A stretch of DNA of 64,000 nt from CAYWVR01 sp964461715 (GTDB lineage: Bacteria > Planctomycetota > Phycisphaerae > FEN-1346): positions 6,306 through 70,305 of the forward strand of contig CAYWVR010000018.1 of NCBI GenBank assembly GCA_964461715.1. The letters are read 5' to 3'. A program made the translations under genes and the position numbers. Of this stretch, positions 7,941 to 18,200 are shown piece after piece. Position 1 is the stretch's first letter. Every line of letters starts with the position of its first letter. The notes beneath the pieces were generated by a model that made no database searches, was not told where the DNA came from, and saw nothing but the letters and a program-made list of their open reading frames with translations.

Positions 7941-10190
7941 TCACTTTCCGCGTCGCACCATCGCCCACTCCCCCGCCATCGCCGCCACCAGCAGCGCGAG
8001 GAAGAGGCGCCCCTCGGCCAGGTGCGCCCGCCTCACCACGGGCTCCGTGATCGGGGCGGCATCGGCGGCAAGCTCCGCGAGCAGGCCGCCCAGCGCCGGC
8101 AGCGTCCGGAACGTGCCCCCCCCTGCCGCGGCGACTCGCGCGAGCGACGCGTGGTCGGCGGTGACCTCGGCGGTCTCGAAATCGTGCTCCGTGACAACGA
8201 ACGCCGCCTCGGCCGTCCGCGCCTCGCCGCACACCGTCGCCCGGGCCGTCAAGGTGTAGGTCCCCGGCAGGCGGGGCCGAAGGACCGCCCGCCCCGTGCC
8301 GGGCTCCCGCGCGAGCGGCGCCGCCTGCCCGTCCGGTCCCGTCCACGTCACCGCCGCCGGCGTCTCGCACGCCGCAACCGTCACCTCGACCGCAGGCGGC
8401 ACGTCGCCGCGCAGGGCGTACCGCAGGCGGTCGGTCATGACCCAAAGCTCGCCCTCGGGCGGCCGGTCCCGCCCGGCGAGCCAGAGCGCCAGGTGCCGCC
8501 ACAGACGCGCGTGCATCGCGGGCCCCTCCGCCTCGCCCGGCGCGAGGACCCATTGCCACGTCGTGTCCGCCGCCAGCACGGCCGTCCGCCCGGTCCCGAG
8601 TTCGCGCACCGCGAGGAGCGGCGCGCCGGATTCGTCGCGGGCAAGACACGTCGCCCCTGCCATCGGCGGCCCCAGCCGATTCGCCCCGGCCAGGGGCGGC
8701 AGCGTCGACCAATCCGCCGCCGGCCCTGGCGCGTCCGCCACGCCGCAGAGGACGAAGTGCCGCCGACCCTCGACCGTCGCGCTCATGCGGACCGGCGCTT
8801 CAAGGGGCGCGTCCTCGGCCGCCAGCCGCACGGGCAGAAGGAGCGCCAGGGGCGTGCGCTCCCAGCCCCCCGCCCCGAGGGCCGAGAGTCCGCCGGCCGC
8901 CAGGAGGCCCGTCCGGCCCGCCCGCACGCGCGACGCGAGGTGCTCGACCACCTTCGGCGGCAGGGCCCGCGCGGGGAGGTCGCCGAGGACGACCACGTCA
9001 AACGCGTCCAGCTCCGCAGGCGTCGGGGCGGCCTCGGCGGCGCGCGGGCCGACGAGAATCCGCCGCTCCAGCTCCAGCTCTGCCGCCCCCCCGAGGGCCC
9101 GGGCGATGTACTTCCCCTCCGGCCGGATCGTGCCCTCCAGGTACAGCACCCGCACGCCGCCCGGCTCGACCCGCACGCGAGCCTCGGCCCGGTTGTTCGC
9201 GTCGGTCAGCTCGGCCTCGACCGGGGCGATTTCGACCGCCACCTCGTGAAGCCCCGGCGTTTCGAGGACGGGCTCGAACACGAGCTCCCGCTGCTCCCGA
9301 TGCGCCTCGGGCGCGAGCCGCTGCCGCGCGACCTCTCGCCCGTCGACCGTCAGCACGGCCTCGGCCCCCTGTCCCGCACAGCCGAGGGCCGAGGCGACGA
9401 CCCGCACGGGCACGCGACTCCCGGCGAAGGCCCGCGGCACGGTTCGCAGGTCGCGAAGCGCCCAGTCCCGCAGCCGCCCGTCCGGGGCCGCGCTCCCGAC
9501 GCCCACCGCGTGGACCCGGACCCCGCGTGCCGCCAGCTCGGCCGCCAACGCCTCCGCCGAGGTCGGCCCGTAATGCGTCGCGCGACCGTCGGTGACCAGG
9601 ACGACGTCGGTCAGGCGCGGCCCATCTCCCGTTATGGGCCCCATGGCTTTGGCGCGGCGGTTCTCGGTCCCTGCGGCGTTCTCGGTCATCGCGAGCAGCC
9701 GGGCCAGCGCCCCCTCCAGGTCAGTGCGCTCGTCCTCGGCGGGCGGGGCGAAGGTGCCGATCGTGCGGAGCCGGCCGCCGAACGCCCACGCCCGGAGGCT
9801 CCGCTTCTCGCCAAGGGCGAGGAACTCTCGGCCCGACGCGAGAAACGCCTCGCGCACCGCCTCGGCCCGCGTGAGGGGCCGGCCATCGACGCCGGCGGCA
9901 TCGGGCAGCCGGTGGCTTCGGGAGGCATCGACGAGGAAGGCGATCTCGCCCTGGACCTCGCGCCGCCCGTTGCGGAGGATCGCGGGCCGAAGGAGGATCA
10001 TCAGCGCCCCGAGGATCACCGCCACCCGAAGGGCCGCCACCGCGATGAGCCGCCCGCGGCTTGCGGTGCCCCGCCGCCGCCACGTCGCCCACGCCGCCCC
10101 CGCCAGCGCCGCCCCGGCCCCGAGCGCCGCCCACCCGAGCGGCGCCATCGGGCGCACCTCGACGATCCCCGCGATCACGTGCTCATTCAC
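7941..10190 (-). CDS. Membrane-anchored VWA-domain protein with glutamine amidotransferase-like region
   Basis: A 749-aa membrane protein. Two N-terminal membrane segments (about 15-36 and 45-67) precede a von Willebrand A domain whose MIDAS motif DASRS starts near residue 88 and whose later TDG (VLVTDGRAT) fits the family. The middle (about 330-560) resembles the class I glutamine amidotransferase-like region found in large planctomycete VWA proteins (VLYLEG, VVVLGDLPA). A beta-rich section and a C-terminal membrane helix end the protein. The start is GTG at 10190, with GGAGAG 8 bases upstream. Proteins of this layout often accompany MoxR ATPase/BatA systems, but no MoxR gene is nearby. Function unknown; a role at the membrane is inferred. 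Confidence 0.75.
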   Translation of the reverse strand: MNEHVIAGIVEVRPMAPLGWAALGAGAALAGAAWATWRRRGTASRGRLIAVAALRVAVILGALMILLRPAILRNGRREVQGEIAFLVDASRSHRLPDAAGVDGRPLTRAEAVREAFLASGREFLALGEKRSLRAWAFGGRLRTIGTFAPPAEDERTDLEGALARLLAMTENAAGTENRRAKAMGPITGDGPRLTDVVLVTDGRATHYGPTSAEALAAELAARGVRVHAVGVGSAAPDGRLRDWALRDLRTVPRAFAGSRVPVRVVASALGCAGQGAEAVLTVDGREVARQRLAPEAHREQRELVFEPVLETPGLHEVAVEIAPVEAELTDANNRAEARVRVEPGGVRVLYLEGTIRPEGKYIARALGGAAELELERRILVGPRAAEAAPTPAELDAFDVVVLGDLPARALPPKVVEHLASRVRAGRTGLLAAGGLSALGAGGWERTPLALLLPVRLAAEDAPLEAPVRMSATVEGRRHFVLCGVADAPGPAADWSTLPPLAGANRLGPPMAGATCLARDESGAPLLAVRELGTGRTAVLAADTTWQWVLAPGEAEGPAMHARLWRHLALWLAGRDRPPEGELWVMTDRLRYALRGDVPPAVEVTVAACETPAAVTWTGPDGQAAPLAREPGTGRAVLRPRLPGTYTLTARATVCGEARTAEAAFVVTEHDFETAEVTADHASLARVAAAGGGTFRTLPALGGLLAELAADAAPITEPVVRRAHLAEGRLFLALLVAAMAGEWAMVRRGK

Positions 10191-10359
10191 CGCGCAAACT
10201 CTCCACGTGTCCTACCGGTATATCGCCGAGGTCCGGGGCGCGGCTGAAGGGGGAAACGGGAGGTGGGGGCCGGGCGGGGGCCCGGACGGCCCCGGCCGTG
10301 GCGGGCGGCTGACCGCCGGGTGTACAGGGGGCAAGCGATGCGGTTCTGCGCGGGGCGGC

Positions 10360-12534
10360 TCACTCGCCCTTGTCGGCGTCCTGGCCCTCCTGGCCCTCAT
10401 CGCCGACGTAGAAGCCGTAGGCGGCGTCGGTGTCGAGCTTCACGTCATCGCCCCCCAGGAAAACGTAGTCGCCGCATTGGCTCCAAGCACACATGCGACG
10501 ATAGCCTCCCCCGAATCTGCCTTTGGGTAGAACGAGCTCGCCCTGAACCTCGCCGGAGGCGCCATCGACGATTCGTGCCTTGTTGGAGCGACGGATTGTT
10601 CTAATGACCTTCTTGCCGTCGGGTGAAACGGACCCCGGCCAGACATGCTGGCCCTGGCACAGGGGCTTGCCGCTGTCGGTGTAAAAGCAAAAAGTTTCGC
10701 GGTGCTGGCCAACCGCCACCACCCGTCCGTCGGCGACGAAGTTCACGAGGCCCTCGCGGGATGCCACTGGGCAGGTGAACGTCCGGACCGGTCGACCGGA
10801 TCGCAGGTCGATGAGGTAGGCTTTCTTTCCGTACTTCGCCAAGGCCTGGCGTCCGTCCGGCGTGATGCGCAGGAGCCTCGACCCCCCGGTCGGGAAGCCC
10901 GGACAGGCGACGGCGCCCTGGGCCAGGGTCTTGCCGGTGGCGAAATCGATGGCGGCGAGCACGTTGTCCCCCCTCAAGTAATAGACGATCCGGCCGTCGG
11001 GAGAGAAGCCCCTAAGTCCGCTCGCGCCAACCTCCTGGGTCGCGAGAATCCGACCCGTTTCCGGGTCCTGATACACTGCTTCACCGCCGGAGAACCCGAA
11101 CAGGACTTTGCCGTCCGGGCGAAGTTCGTAAGGATCCGGAGTCTTGCCCTTGATCTCCCACAGTTTGCGCCCCGTGACCACATCGTAGGCGGCCCGTGCC
11201 GTGGTACGCCCCCCCGGGCGGCTAATGGCTGTCGGGACGAGCAGGAAGCGCCGCAGGAGTCGCATCCTATCTTCGAACTGCCCGGGCAAGTCGCTGAGTT
11301 CAATGACCTTCGTTCTCTTTTCAATATCCCATACAGTCACGCCCTCCTTGTTGTAAATCACCAGCCGCCGGCCGTCGGGTGAGACCTGGAGCCCGCGGAT
11401 GGGTTGCGCGTGGGCCTCGTAGGTGGCCACGACGCCGGGTTTTTTCGGCAGATTCAGCTTGGGTGGGCGGTCGCCCGAGGTCGGGGCGGGGGTGGGCCGC
11501 GGGGTCGTAGGGGGGTCCGGTTCGGTCTCGGCGGGGGCTTGGGCAAGCTCCTCCCGCACGTGCTTCAGGGCCAGCTCCGCGGCGGTCCGCTGCAGGTCGT
11601 TCGCCTCGTGCAGCTCCAGGAACCGCTCGTAGTACGCCGCCGCGCGGGCGAGCATCGCGGGGCGGTGGTCCCTCGGGGCCTCGGCGGCCAGTTTCCGGTA
11701 CCAGTCGCCCATCTGGGGGCAGGCCAACTCCGGCGTGACCTCGACGCCCTTGGCCGCCGCCGGGACGAACCGCGCCAGGTTCTCGTCCTCGACGCCCTTG
11801 ACGTACCGGACTGCGGCGGCGGGGTCGTCTCGCTCGACCAGGTGGACCCGCACCAGCCGCTCCCGCGTGGCCGTGTCGTCGGGGCTCTCGCGCAGGGAGT
11901 CCTTGAGGTGCTCGATCTGCTTCTGCCTGCGCTGCTCGGCCCGGACCTGCTTCAGCCGAGCGGTGATCCGGGAAACGCGGTCGCTGCCCACGGACCGGGA
12001 GATGCCGAGGGCCTGCATGAGGTCGGCGACGGCCGCCGCGAAGTCCTCGGCGACGGCATGCGCGTCGGCCTCGGCCAGGAGGGCGTCCAGCAGGGGCTCG
12101 GCGGCCTCGGCCTTTTCCTCGCCGGGGACCCGGGCATACCGGTCGCGGAGGATGTCGACCCGCCGCTCGGCACAGGCGCGTGCCTTCGCGGGGACCCTCT
12201 CGGCCAGGAGTTCCACGGCTTCCAGGGCCACGTCGGCGCCGCGGTCGGGACGGGCTGCGGCCAGCTTGCCGGCTGACTCGCACAGGAGGGTGACGAAGGT
12301 GGGATGATCGCCGGCCTCGTGGGCGTCCTCGATGAGCCGCTTGGCCAACTCGATGTCGTCGTCGGGGTCGGCGCTCGCGAGGGCCTCGCGGATGGCGTCG
12401 GCGTACAGGTGACGGAAGAGCCTCACGGCCTCGGCCGAGGTCTCGTCGCCCAACTCCGCGCCGGCCGCGGGCGCGGTCACAAGACACAACATCCCTGCGG
12501 CCCATACCACTCGCCCAATGCACGACCGAAACAT
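10360..12534 (-). CDS. Secreted helical-repeat plus WD40-like beta-propeller protein
   Basis: A 724-aa exported protein of unknown role. Residues 1-26 form a signal peptide (ends AAGA). Residues about 27-340 are helical and repeat-like, rich in Ala, Glu and Leu. A Pro/Thr linker at about 345-375 then leads into a seven-blade-like region with recurring PDGRR/PDGK turns (SPDGRRLVIYN, FSPDGRIVYY, TPDGRQALAKYG, SPDGKKVI), characteristic of WD40-like propellers. The C-terminus is acidic. The ATG at 12534 was chosen because it follows AGGGGGA and begins the signal peptide. Such proteins usually act as protein-interaction scaffolds; nothing here identifies a partner. Confidence 0.7.
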   Translation of the reverse strand: MFRSCIGRVVWAAGMLCLVTAPAAGAELGDETSAEAVRLFRHLYADAIREALASADPDDDIELAKRLIEDAHEAGDHPTFVTLLCESAGKLAAARPDRGADVALEAVELLAERVPAKARACAERRVDILRDRYARVPGEEKAEAAEPLLDALLAEADAHAVAEDFAAAVADLMQALGISRSVGSDRVSRITARLKQVRAEQRRQKQIEHLKDSLRESPDDTATRERLVRVHLVERDDPAAAVRYVKGVEDENLARFVPAAAKGVEVTPELACPQMGDWYRKLAAEAPRDHRPAMLARAAAYYERFLELHEANDLQRTAAELALKHVREELAQAPAETEPDPPTTPRPTPAPTSGDRPPKLNLPKKPGVVATYEAHAQPIRGLQVSPDGRRLVIYNKEGVTVWDIEKRTKVIELSDLPGQFEDRMRLLRRFLLVPTAISRPGGRTTARAAYDVVTGRKLWEIKGKTPDPYELRPDGKVLFGFSGGEAVYQDPETGRILATQEVGASGLRGFSPDGRIVYYLRGDNVLAAIDFATGKTLAQGAVACPGFPTGGSRLLRITPDGRQALAKYGKKAYLIDLRSGRPVRTFTCPVASREGLVNFVADGRVVAVGQHRETFCFYTDSGKPLCQGQHVWPGSVSPDGKKVIRTIRRSNKARIVDGASGEVQGELVLPKGRFGGGYRRMCAWSQCGDYVFLGGDDVKLDTDAAYGFYVGDEGQEGQDADKGE

Positions 12535-12902
12535 GCTTCGTCCCCCTGTCGAGTTTCCGCGACGCGACCTCCGGTTCCCCGGAAAACACATGATCAAGTG
12601 TACCCGCCCTGGGGCACGCGTCAACATTCCTGGCGAGGAAAGTGGCACGGGGACGAGCGCCGTGGGGCCGCGGCCCGTCGGGTACGGACGACCGCTCGCG
12701 CGGTGGGCGGGGGCCCGGACGGCACGTCGGTCGCGGCGTCTCCCCGCGGATCAAGGTCCTCTCGCCTCATGGTGCGCTCCGGCGGGCCGAGGGTCTGGCC
12801 CCATCGAGCGTCGCCGGGCGCGTCGCGCAGGAGGCGACCGGGCAGCCCGGCGTCCGCGCCGGGTCCGCCTTGCGTGCCGGGAGGGGCGCGGGGAGAGCCA
12901 TG
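12535..12902. other. Intergenic region between the porin gene and the propeller gene
   Basis: About 370 bp without a supportable gene. A perfect 7-bp stem with a 4-base loop (12846-12863) lies some 40 bp past the porin stop but has no T-run, so it is at best a weak 3' structure. The stretch at 12585-12605, close to the propeller gene start, is more AT-rich and may hold its promoter. Confidence 0.5.
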
Positions 12903-14408
12903 TCAGAAGCTGTAGCGGAGGCCGGCGAAGAGGTTCGAGTTCCGCTCGAGCTGGCCGAAGAACGTGTGATCGTGCCGCCCGAAGAAGACGTTCGCCCCGC
13001 CGAAGACCGACCAGTGGTCGTCGACCTTGTAGGCGACACGGGGACGCAGGTGCGCGTCGCCGTCGGTGGGCGAGTAGAACCCGAAGAGGGAGAGCTCAAG
13101 GTTCTGATTCATCGCCTGTTTCGTCACGCGAAGGGTCAGGAGATGGCGGTCGCGGTTGCGGCCAGGGAACCCGGGCGGGAGGGCCTCGGAGAAGGCGTCC
13201 TGGTCCATGCGCAGCTCGACGTAGTACTGGACGCCGGCGGTCAGGTTTCGGGCGAGTTCCTGCTCGTAGCCCGCCAGGAGACGCAACTGGCTGTTGGGCA
13301 CGAACGGGTCGTTTCCGGGGCGGTCGTCGATGGAATCGTAGTAGGCGACCTCGGCGTGGGCGATGCCCGGCCCGACCGGTGCGCGAACGCTCGCCCCGTA
13401 GGCCGCCAGCTTCGTGTATGTGGGCCGCCCGGTCGCCCGGTCGAACGCCAGGGGGTCCTTCCAGAAGCCGTAATAGCCGTAGAGGGCCACCTCGAAGGCC
13501 CCCAGCATACGATAGGCCCGAAGGGCCAGCTCGTCGTCGTTGAAGCACCGATCGGGGCGCAAGGGATCGAGTACGGCATCGCGGCCGCTTCGTCGCCCGA
13601 GCTGCGCGTTATAGAAGCTGACGCGCCGGCCCGTGGGGAAACGGTCGGCGTCGAAACGGGGCGTGTAGACGAGGTCGAGGTTCGCAAGGTCCGAGAAGAG
13701 GGAGACCTTGACGGCATCGGAGGGGGCCTTCAGGTACTCGGTATCCCGCCCGATGAAGAAGGCCACGAAGTCCTTCGGGAAAAGGTCGTTGAGGAACAGG
13801 AGGTCGCCGGTTCCCCAGGTCAGAATCTGGCGCCCGATTTTGACGTCGACCCGGGGGGCCGGTCGGAAGACGGCCCAGGCCTCCCGCAGGTCCACGATGC
13901 CGCGCCCCTCCTCGATGTCGACGCGGGGCTCATTCAGGACCATGTCGTAGATAAGGTCCGTGGTGAGGCGGAGGGAGAGGTCCTTGAAAGCCTTGTCGAG
14001 CTGGATTTGGAGTCGGGTTTCGCCGAGGGCGGCGTCCTTCTGGTAACGGTCGTCCCGGGTCCGCACCCCTCCGCGCAGCTCCCAGAAACCCGCCAGATCG
14101 AAGGGCAATTCGAGGGATTGGGCCTCCGGGGGCCCTTCCGGGGTCGTTTCGCGGGGTTCGGGCTCGCCGAGACCTTCGGGAAGGGGCGGGCCTTCGGCGT
14201 CCTCCGGGGCCCCGCCAAGTCCTTCGGGAAGGGCCGGAGCTTCGCCTTCCCGAGGCGTTTCGGCGAGCCCCTCGGGCAACGGCGGGCCTTCCGATGCCTC
14301 CGGCGCGGGGCCCAGACCCTCCGGCAGAGGCGGCAATTCAGGCCGCGCGTCGGCCGCCAGGACCCCCAGGATGGCCATCAGAACGGCGGTTTTCGCGGCT
14401 CGTCCCAC
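12903..14408 (-). CDS. DUF1302-like outer-membrane beta-barrel protein with LPEGL repeats
   Basis: Predicted outer-membrane channel (501 aa). A short signal peptide (residues 1-20) is followed by a low-complexity Pro/Glu/Gly segment at about 24-82 containing LPEGL four times, then a beta-barrel with alternating hydrophobic/aromatic strands (WELRGGVRTRDDRY, RVDVKIGRQILTWGTGD) ending in the terminal Phe (GLRYSF) expected of outer-membrane barrels. IGRQ...WG is typical of DUF1302/alginate-export-like porins. The gene is last of the ArsR-RND-lipoprotein operon, 9 bp after the preceding stop, with a GTG start at 14408. It is probably the outer-membrane exit for the pump. The repeat is shared with the RND pump. 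Confidence 0.8.
   Translation of the reverse strand: MGRAAKTAVLMAILGVLAADARPELPPLPEGLGPAPEASEGPPLPEGLAETPREGEAPALPEGLGGAPEDAEGPPLPEGLGEPEPRETTPEGPPEAQSLELPFDLAGFWELRGGVRTRDDRYQKDAALGETRLQIQLDKAFKDLSLRLTTDLIYDMVLNEPRVDIEEGRGIVDLREAWAVFRPAPRVDVKIGRQILTWGTGDLLFLNDLFPKDFVAFFIGRDTEYLKAPSDAVKVSLFSDLANLDLVYTPRFDADRFPTGRRVSFYNAQLGRRSGRDAVLDPLRPDRCFNDDELALRAYRMLGAFEVALYGYYGFWKDPLAFDRATGRPTYTKLAAYGASVRAPVGPGIAHAEVAYYDSIDDRPGNDPFVPNSQLRLLAGYEQELARNLTAGVQYYVELRMDQDAFSEALPPGFPGRNRDRHLLTLRVTKQAMNQNLELSLFGFYSPTDGDAHLRPRVAYKVDDHWSVFGGANVFFGRHDHTFFGQLERNSNLFAGLRYSF
14161..14336 (-). repeat. LPEGL-coding repeat tract in the porin gene
   Basis: Four copies of LPEGL(G/A), spaced 12-17 residues apart and separated by acidic Pro/Ala linkers. 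The copies use different synonymous codons for the same residues, so the repeat appears to be maintained at protein level rather than being a recent DNA duplication. Confidence 0.8.
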
Positions 14409-14417
14409 GCCGGGCCC

Positions 14418-15233
14418 CTATTGGATGAGGTCCTGCGGCGGGTTCCGCAGGTACCGCTCCGTGAAAATGTCCTCCGGCACGCCCACGTTATACTCGACCT
14501 TCTCGTAGCGGAGCAAGGTCTGCCCGCCGCCTCGAAGGTCCTTCATCAAGCTCTCGGTGACGGTCTTGAAGCCCTGGACGTCCTCGACCTTTCGGACCTG
14601 GTAGACGCGGTATTTGGCCCCGTTGGCATCGTAATACTCCGTGAGGACGGGGATGAAGGTGTCCTTGTGGATGTACATGCGGTACCAGGCGAAGTCGACA
14701 ACCTCGGGGTCCTTCGGCGTGTTCTTGAGGACGTAATAGGGGCCGCTCGCGCCCTCCAGCTCGTGGGTATCCAGGTCGACGCTGCGGCCGGAGACGTCCT
14801 CGTAGACGAAATGCGACCCGACGAAGCTGGTACGCTTATCGGTGGCGCCGATCCGCTTGACGAGGTCCAGATCGGGCAGATAGAGCCACCGGTCGTCGTC
14901 CCGGTCGAGGTGCTTGTGCACCATGAAGACCATCTTGTCGACGTCGGCGGGGTGGCGGAAGTAGACGTAGAACCGCTGCCGGCCGGTGAATTCGGGGTCC
15001 CGGGCCGCTTCGGGCTGGTCGTCGCGTCGGAGGATGGTGAACTCGCGGGTCCGCTCGCGGCCGGTCTCGTCGGTGATGGTCATGTGGACGCGGGCCCGGC
15101 CGTCGGCCCCCCTGTAATAGGACGCGTAGTTGGTCCTCTGAACGATCTCCTCGACCGAGGGGGTCTCCGCCTCGGCCGCCCAAAGGCCCACCGAAAGGGC
15201 CGCAACCAACGTCATCGTCATCGGCGCTTTCAT
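14418..15233 (-). CDS. Outer-membrane lipoprotein-sorting protein-like (LolA/LolB-fold) partner of the RND pump
   Basis: Predicted periplasmic protein (271 aa) of the family annotated as outer membrane lipoprotein-sorting protein. Residues 1 to about 22 are a signal peptide; the rest is a single beta-rich fold with family-typical stretches (FYVYFRHPADVDKMVFMV, DDRWLYLPDLDLVKRI, SFVGSHFVYEDVSGR). These proteins commonly sit next to MMPL/HAE-type RND pumps and are thought to carry a hydrophobic cargo across the periplasm. The ATG at 15233 overlaps the pump's stop (ATGA) and follows AAAGGAG. No lipobox is seen, so it is probably soluble. Confidence 0.8.
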   Translation of the reverse strand: MKAPMTMTLVAALSVGLWAAEAETPSVEEIVQRTNYASYYRGADGRARVHMTITDETGRERTREFTILRRDDQPEAARDPEFTGRQRFYVYFRHPADVDKMVFMVHKHLDRDDDRWLYLPDLDLVKRIGATDKRTSFVGSHFVYEDVSGRSVDLDTHELEGASGPYYVLKNTPKDPEVVDFAWYRMYIHKDTFIPVLTEYYDANGAKYRVYQVRKVEDVQGFKTVTESLMKDLRGGGQTLLRYEKVEYNVGVPEDIFTERYLRNPPQDLIQ

Positions 15234-18200
15234 GCCTCGACTCCTTTCTCGTTCTCGTCGCACGCGGCGGCCTCGCGTTGGCGGCGGCACTTCTCGCGCC
15301 AGGACAGGAGGGCGCACGCCCCCGCCAGGGTCGCGACCACGGGCACGCCGAGGAAGGTCAGCGTCGTCCATCCGACGCCCAGGAACTGGTTCAGATTCAC
15401 CGCCACCAGGGCCGCCGCCACCAGGATCGTCGTCGTGCACGTCCCGGCGGCACAGGTGAGCCGACAGGTCCGCGTCTTCGGGAAGAGCAGCGGTTCGAGC
15501 ACCCGGATCAGGGCCGGAAGGATCAGGAGCGTCGCCACCCCCGCCAGGAAGAGGATCGCCGCCATGAAGACGCCCACCGTCTGGTACGGCACGAGCGGGG
15601 CCGCCAGAAGCGGCAGGAAGCCCACCCCCACCACGATCACGTTCCGGAGGATCGCCCGGGCGGGCTCGCCGAAGACGTAGGGCACGGCGTCGGCCCAGGA
15701 CCCGGCATCGCGGCGGGACTCGCGGCTGCGGGCGAGAAAATGGATCGCGTAGTCGACGGCCAGGCCCAGCGTCAGGCTCGAGAGGACCGCCGTCGGCATG
15801 TCGTAATCCTTGCCCACGAAGCCCACGGCCCCGTAGATGACCCCCACGGTCACCGTCAGCGGGACCATCGAGAGGAGCCCCCAGAGGCCCGATCGGAACA
15901 AGAGAATCATCATCAGCAGGACCACCAGGAAGCTGCCCAGGAACGCGTCCCGCATGCCGCTGACCATCTTATCCTGCCAAACAACGTTGATGTACGTGAG
16001 GCCGAACCAGCGGGGCGGCTTCATGGCAACGGGCGGCGGATTGGCCTCCCACCAATCGGCCAGGCTCCGGACCACGGCCTCCATGTCGCGGTTGTCGCCG
16101 CTTCGAAGCTGGACCCAGAGGGAGGAGGTGCGAAAGTGGGTCTCCGGCTGCCGCTCGTCCCGCGTCACGAAGTGGGCGAGGTCCTGCGGCCGGTGGCTCG
16201 ATTCGTACTGGATGAGCGTCTGGGCCACGCCGGCGGGCGTTTCCGGCACGCGGAAGTACCGGGGCCGGTTCGGATCGTCGGGCCCGGCGGCCCGCAAGGC
16301 CCGGTTGACGGTGCGGACGATATCGACGAGGCTGTTGGACTTGCCGACGCGTCCGCCGGTGCCCTCGGCAAGGTGCCGCTGGAGGCGACTCATGTGGTCG
16401 AGGACGTCGGGCCGCTTGAAGGTCTCCTCGGGCGATTCGCCCTCCTCCGGCTCCTCGGCCTCCAGCACCAGGTACGCCATGTACGTGCCGCCGAAATGCC
16501 GGTTGAGGACGCGGTCGGCGACGCGGATGGGATGGTCGGGCTCGAACCAGCGGATCGGGTTGTCGTTGACGTGGATCTTGGTGATGCCCCAGGCGGCCAG
16601 AGCCGCGGCCACCGCCGTCGCCGCGAGCACCACCCTGGCCCGCCGGTGCGTGCCACGCCCCAGGGCCCGGAGGAGCCGGGCCATGGGCGTCCGGGCGTGG
16701 GCCGCCTCCTCGTCCTTCTTCAGGCCGAACGTCTCCAGCCGCCGCGCGGGGATGAACATCACGAACGCCGGGATGAACGTGACCGTCGCCGCCCACGCCA
16801 CCATCACCCCGAACGCGATGAACAGGCCGAAGACCTGGACCGGCGGGATGGGCGTCAGGGCCAGCGAGCCGAAGCCGGCGGCCGTGGTCAGCGACGTGAA
16901 GAGCATCGGCACGAAGAGCCTCCGCATGACCGCCAGCATCGTCCGGCGCCGGTCCCGCGTCTCCTGGTACCGGTCGAAGAACTCCGAGAGGATGTGGATG
17001 GCGTCGAGGACGGCGATGGGCATGATGAAGATCGGGATCATTGAGCTCATGATGTGGACCGTGTGGCCGGTCGCGATCAGGAGGCCCATCGTCGTGATGA
17101 CTGCCACCATCGCCACGATCATCGGCGAGACGATGATCACGAGCTTCCGGAAGAAAACCCACATCAGGAGGAAAACGACGAGCATGGCCAGCGGAGCCGA
17201 AATGGCCATCTGCTTAAACATTTCGACGCCGAAAGTGTCCTCGGCCACCGGCAGGCCCGTGACGTAGGCCCGGTCCTGACCGGGATACGCCGTATCCTCG
17301 ATGGCGGCGGCAACGCGGCCGGCCGTCTCCTTCGGGGCCTCGGCCAACGCGGCGGCGTCCTCGCGGAGGTCCCGGACGGCCGCGAGCATCTCACGCGCCG
17401 TCTGCGGGCGTTTCCCGCGGGCCGCCAGGACGAGGGCGGCCGTCTCGGGCCACCCGCCCCCGGCCTCGCCCAGCGCCGCGACGAGGGAGGCGTGAAGGTC
17501 GCGCGAGAGGGCGAGGGACTCCTCGGGCCAGGGCTCCTCCTTGGCAGGCGCGGGCGGCGACTTCTCGGTCGGCGGCCCGCCGAGGCCTTCGGGGAGCGCC
17601 GGACCGTCGCCTCCCGGGCCTTCCGGCAGGGCCGGACCCCCGCCGCCGAGACCCTCAGGCAAAGCCGGGCCGGCGTCCTCCTCCTTTGCCTTCGCAGAGG
17701 GGGCCCCTTGGCCCACCGCGGCTTCGAGCGCCTGAATGGACTCGGCGTGCGCCTGCTGCCACGCCTCGAGCGCCGCTTCGACCGCCCCGAACCCCGCCGG
17801 GGGCCCCTCCGCCCCGGCCCGGGACGCGAGGAACGTCACGGTGCGGCGGAGGACCTCGGCGTCGGGGGCCTCGAACGCCGCCGTCTGGCCCAGCCGCCGG
17901 AGGACGTCGACGCCCTCATTCGCACCCGGCGCGGCCAGGCGGTCGAGGGCCACCCGGACCGGGCCCCACGCCCAGATCGCCGGCATCTGCCGCTCCAGGG
18001 CCACGTAGACGCGGTGGCTCTGGTCCTTGCTCGTCAGCGGCAGGTACAGGGCCACGGCCCGCCCGTCCTCCAGCCGCCCGTCGGGGGGCGGGTCCGGCAC
18101 CCGGCCCTCCGGCGTCAGGGCCACGTCCGAGACCAGCGTCCCGTTCAGGAACGGAATCCGTGCCGCGCGGCGGCGAACCTCCAGGGCACCGGTCTCGTCA

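Noticed and set aside
12846..12863. Perfect 7-bp stem-loop past the porin stop as a terminator
   Set aside because: No T-run follows on the transcribed strand; hairpins of this kind are common by chance in GC-rich DNA.
12642..15680. A 1012-codon open frame on the plus strand opposite the porin and lipoprotein-sorting genes
   Set aside because: It is antisense to well-supported genes, has no family-like sequence and arises from high GC at third positions.
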